Assembly (NCBI GenBank): GCA_001898095.1
Contig: MKSH01000057.1
Coordinates: forward strand, 2,977-11,519
From: Solirubrobacterales bacterium 70-9
Lineage (GTDB): Bacteria; Actinomycetota; Thermoleophilia; Solirubrobacterales; 70-9
Direction: 5' to 3'
DNA length: 8,543 bases
The position numbers and the translations under genes are program-made. The notes under the pieces are model-generated. The model was not told the DNA's origin. It made no database searches and was given only the letters and a program-made list of their open reading frames with translations. Position 1 is the first letter of the stretch; the number at the start of each line of letters is the position of its first letter. Positions 6,866 to 8,543 of the stretch are shown piece after piece.

Positions 6866-7708
6866 CTATCCGCGGGTCTCGCTGCGCGGCGCCACGGCGA
6901 TGCCGAGATCGGCGATCTCCATCGGCGGCAGCTCGGTGGTCGCGTCGAGGAGCTTCCGCGTGTAGGGATCCTTCGGGTGCGCGAGCACCTCGCCGACCGA
7001 CCCCTGCTCGACGATGACGCCCTCGTTCATCACCGCCACCCGGTCGCAGAGCTGCTTCACCACCGCGAGGTCGTGCGAGATGAAGACCATCGTCAGGCCG
7101 AGTTCTCGCTGCAGGCGCTTCAGCAGAATCAGGATCGACGCCTGGATCGAGACGTCGAGGGCGGAGACCGGCTCGTCGGCGACCAGCAGGGTCGGGTCGA
7201 TCGCCAGCGCCCGCGCGATCCCGATCCGCTGACGCTGACCGCCGGAGAAGGCCCGCGGGCGTTTGTCCATCGCCGTCTCGGGCAGCCCGACCATCGCCAA
7301 CAACTCCGCCGTCCGCGCCCGCGCCGCGTCCTTGCCTTGGACCATCCCGTTGACCCGGAGGAGTTCACCGATCGCGTTGCCGACCGTCATCCGCGGGTTC
7401 AGCGATCCGTAGGGATCCTGGAAGACCATCTGGATCGCTCGCCGCTGCCCGGAATCGCGGTCCACCCGAAGCGGCTCTCCGCCGAACCGGATCTCGCCGC
7501 TGGTCGGCTTCTGCAGCCCGACGATGCACTTGGCGACCGTCGACTTGCCCGCCCCCGACTCGCCGACGATCGCGAACGACTCACCTTTGCGGATCGTCAG
7601 ATCGACCCCCCGAACCGCCTCGAAGCGCTCCCGGCGGCGGAGGAAGAGGTCGCGGCCACCGCCGAAGCCGACCCGCAGATCCTTCACCTCGAGCAGCGCG
7701 TCATTCAC
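6866..7708 (-). CDS. DppF/OppF-type ABC transporter ATP-binding protein
   Basis: Cytoplasmic ATPase that would pair with the DppD-type subunit to power a dipeptide/oligopeptide/opine-family importer. 280 residues with a complete nucleotide-binding domain: Walker A GESGAGKST (49-57), Q-loop VFQDPYGSLNPRMTV (95-109), signature FSGGQRQR (154-161), Walker B LLVADEP (174-180), D-loop SALD, and H-loop SHD with H212. The C-terminal HPKDPYTRKLL (244-254) is the oligopeptide-ATPase tail hallmark. The domain ends soon afterwards, about 40 residues short of many DppF proteins, and the Cys-rich motif of the partner is absent. The GTG start at 7708 overlaps the preceding stop by eight bases and has GGAGG six bases upstream, so the two ATPases are translationally coupled. 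The substrate follows the binding protein and cannot be read from here. Confidence 0.95.
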   Translation of the reverse strand: MNDALLEVKDLRVGFGGGRDLFLRRRERFEAVRGVDLTIRKGESFAIVGESGAGKSTVAKCIVGLQKPTSGEIRFGGEPLRVDRDSGQRRAIQMVFQDPYGSLNPRMTVGNAIGELLRVNGMVQGKDAARARTAELLAMVGLPETAMDKRPRAFSGGQRQRIGIARALAIDPTLLVADEPVSALDVSIQASILILLKRLQRELGLTMVFISHDLAVVKQLCDRVAVMNEGVIVEQGSVGEVLAHPKDPYTRKLLDATTELPPMEIADLGIAVAPRSETRG

Positions 7709-8543
7709 CGGTGGCCTCCGTCAAGCTCGCGAACAACTCCTGTCGACGGCAGGCGCTGACCCGTCCGACGCCGACCTCGATCGTCTCGACCCCCTGCCTG
7801 CAGGCCTCCTCGGCAAAGGCGCAGCGGGGCGCGAAGGGACAGCCGGGCCCGGCTTCGCCCGCCGCGGGCGGGGCCCCCGGGATCGCCTCCAGGTCATCGA
7901 TCGAGGAATCCTTCGTCGGCACCGCCCGCAACAGCGCGAACGTGTACGGATGACGAGGGCGCCGCAGCACCTCCGCGGCGGGCCCTTCCTCGACCATGCG
8001 GCCTCCGTACATGACGACCAGCCGGTCGCAGACCCGCGCGGCGACGCCGAGGTCGTGGCTGACCAGGATCACGCCGATGTCGCGCTCGGCCGAGAGGCCG
8101 AGGATCAGGTCGAGCACTTTCATCGTCACGGTCGCGTCGAGGGCGGTGGTCGGCTCGTCGCAGAGGAGCAACGAGGGATCGCCGGCGAGCGCGATCGCGA
8201 TGACCACCCGCTGGCGCATGCCGCCGGAGAGCTCGTGCGGGAACAGGGCGGCGCTGTGGCGAGGGTCTTTGAAGCCCATCTCACCGAGCAGCTCGATCGC
8301 CTTCGCCCCTGCCTGCTTCTTCGAGACCTTCGCGTGCGCGCTCACCGACTCGGCGATCTGTCGGCCGATCCGCATCGTCGGGTTGAGGGCGGTCATCGGT
8401 TCCTGGAAGACCATCCCGACGACGCCGCCGCGGAGCCGGCGCAGGTCCCGCGCCGAGGCCTTCGCGACATCGAGGCCATCGACATCGATCTCGCCCTCGC
8501 AGACGGTCACGCCTCGCGGGAGCAAGCCCGCGCGCGATCGCCT
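7701..8543 (-). CDS. DppD/OppD-type ABC transporter ATP-binding protein, N-terminus beyond the window
   Basis: Cytoplasmic ATPase of a peptide/opine-type importer, partner of the next gene. The frame stays open to the edge, so the true start and Walker A lie outside. The TTG at 8525 is internal (the sequence runs ...RAGLLPRGVTV, the usual segment after Walker A). 280 residues are present. Visible, numbered from the edge: Q-loop MVFQEPMTALNPTMRIG (44-60), signature ELSGGMRQR (104-112), Walker B LLLCDEPTTALD (125-136) and H-loop LVSHDL (160-165). The C-terminal oligo_HPY region has RHPYTFALLRAVP and the four-cysteine pattern CPFAPRC...C...C (C235, C241, C248, C265). In the M. tuberculosis DppD structure this type of motif binds an iron-sulphur cluster, so the same is possible here. 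Its stop overlaps the partner start. Permease genes would be expected just upstream, beyond the window. Confidence 0.94.
   Translation of the reverse strand, partial: RRSRAGLLPRGVTVCEGEIDVDGLDVAKASARDLRRLRGGVVGMVFQEPMTALNPTMRIGRQIAESVSAHAKVSKKQAGAKAIELLGEMGFKDPRHSAALFPHELSGGMRQRVVIAIALAGDPSLLLCDEPTTALDATVTMKVLDLILGLSAERDIGVILVSHDLGVAARVCDRLVVMYGGRMVEEGPAAEVLRRPRHPYTFALLRAVPTKDSSIDDLEAIPGAPPAAGEAGPGCPFAPRCAFAEEACRQGVETIEVGVGRVSACRRQELFASLTEATGE
7715..7719 (-). promoter_or_regulatory. Ribosome binding site of the DppF-type ATPase gene
   Basis: GGAGG on the minus strand, six bases before the GTG at 7708 and inside the last codons of the upstream ATPase gene. It decides the GTG start and explains the eight-base overlap. 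Confidence 0.75.

Overview
The window is about two thirds G+C. Every gene I can support lies on the minus strand, so transcription runs from position 8543 towards position 1. High GC, frequent GTG starts, tight packing with overlapping genes, and long open frames on the opposite strand caused by GC-rich codons all suggest a high-GC bacterium, most likely an actinomycete-type Actinomycetota. There is no rRNA or other phylogenetic marker, so this is inference.

In transcription order the window holds: the 3'-terminal part of a DppD/OppD-type ABC transporter ATPase (8543-7701, cut by the edge); its DppF/OppF-type partner ATPase (7708-6866); a short-chain dehydrogenase resembling type-2 3-hydroxyacyl-CoA dehydrogenase (HSD17B10-like, 6855-6097); a FabG-like short-chain dehydrogenase (6080-5250); a 739-residue homologue of the large (beta) subunit of N,N-dimethylformamidase (5233-3014); an EthD-domain protein (3045-2623); a third short-chain dehydrogenase (2632-1904); a phosphotriesterase-family metallohydrolase (1914-796); and the N-terminal part of a family-5 (DppA/OppA-type) solute-binding lipoprotein (684-1, cut by the edge). 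The first eight genes overlap or are separated by at most 16 bases. The only sizeable gap, 111 bases, lies in front of the binding protein. No RNA gene, CRISPR array, insertion sequence or clear terminator was found.

Taken together, this looks like a catabolic operon with its own peptide-type importer. A lipoprotein captures a small molecule, two ATPases power its entry (the permeases must lie outside the window), two hydrolases of amide/ester-cleaving type act on it, and three dehydrogenases and an EthD protein process the products. The substrate cannot be read from sequence. The most informative clue is the dimethylformamidase-like protein: its residue spacing matches the two-tyrosine/one-glutamate mononuclear iron site and the His/Glu pair described for the Paracoccus enzyme, so it is probably an active iron amidohydrolase. 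It has no recognisable dimethylformamidase small-subunit gene beside it.
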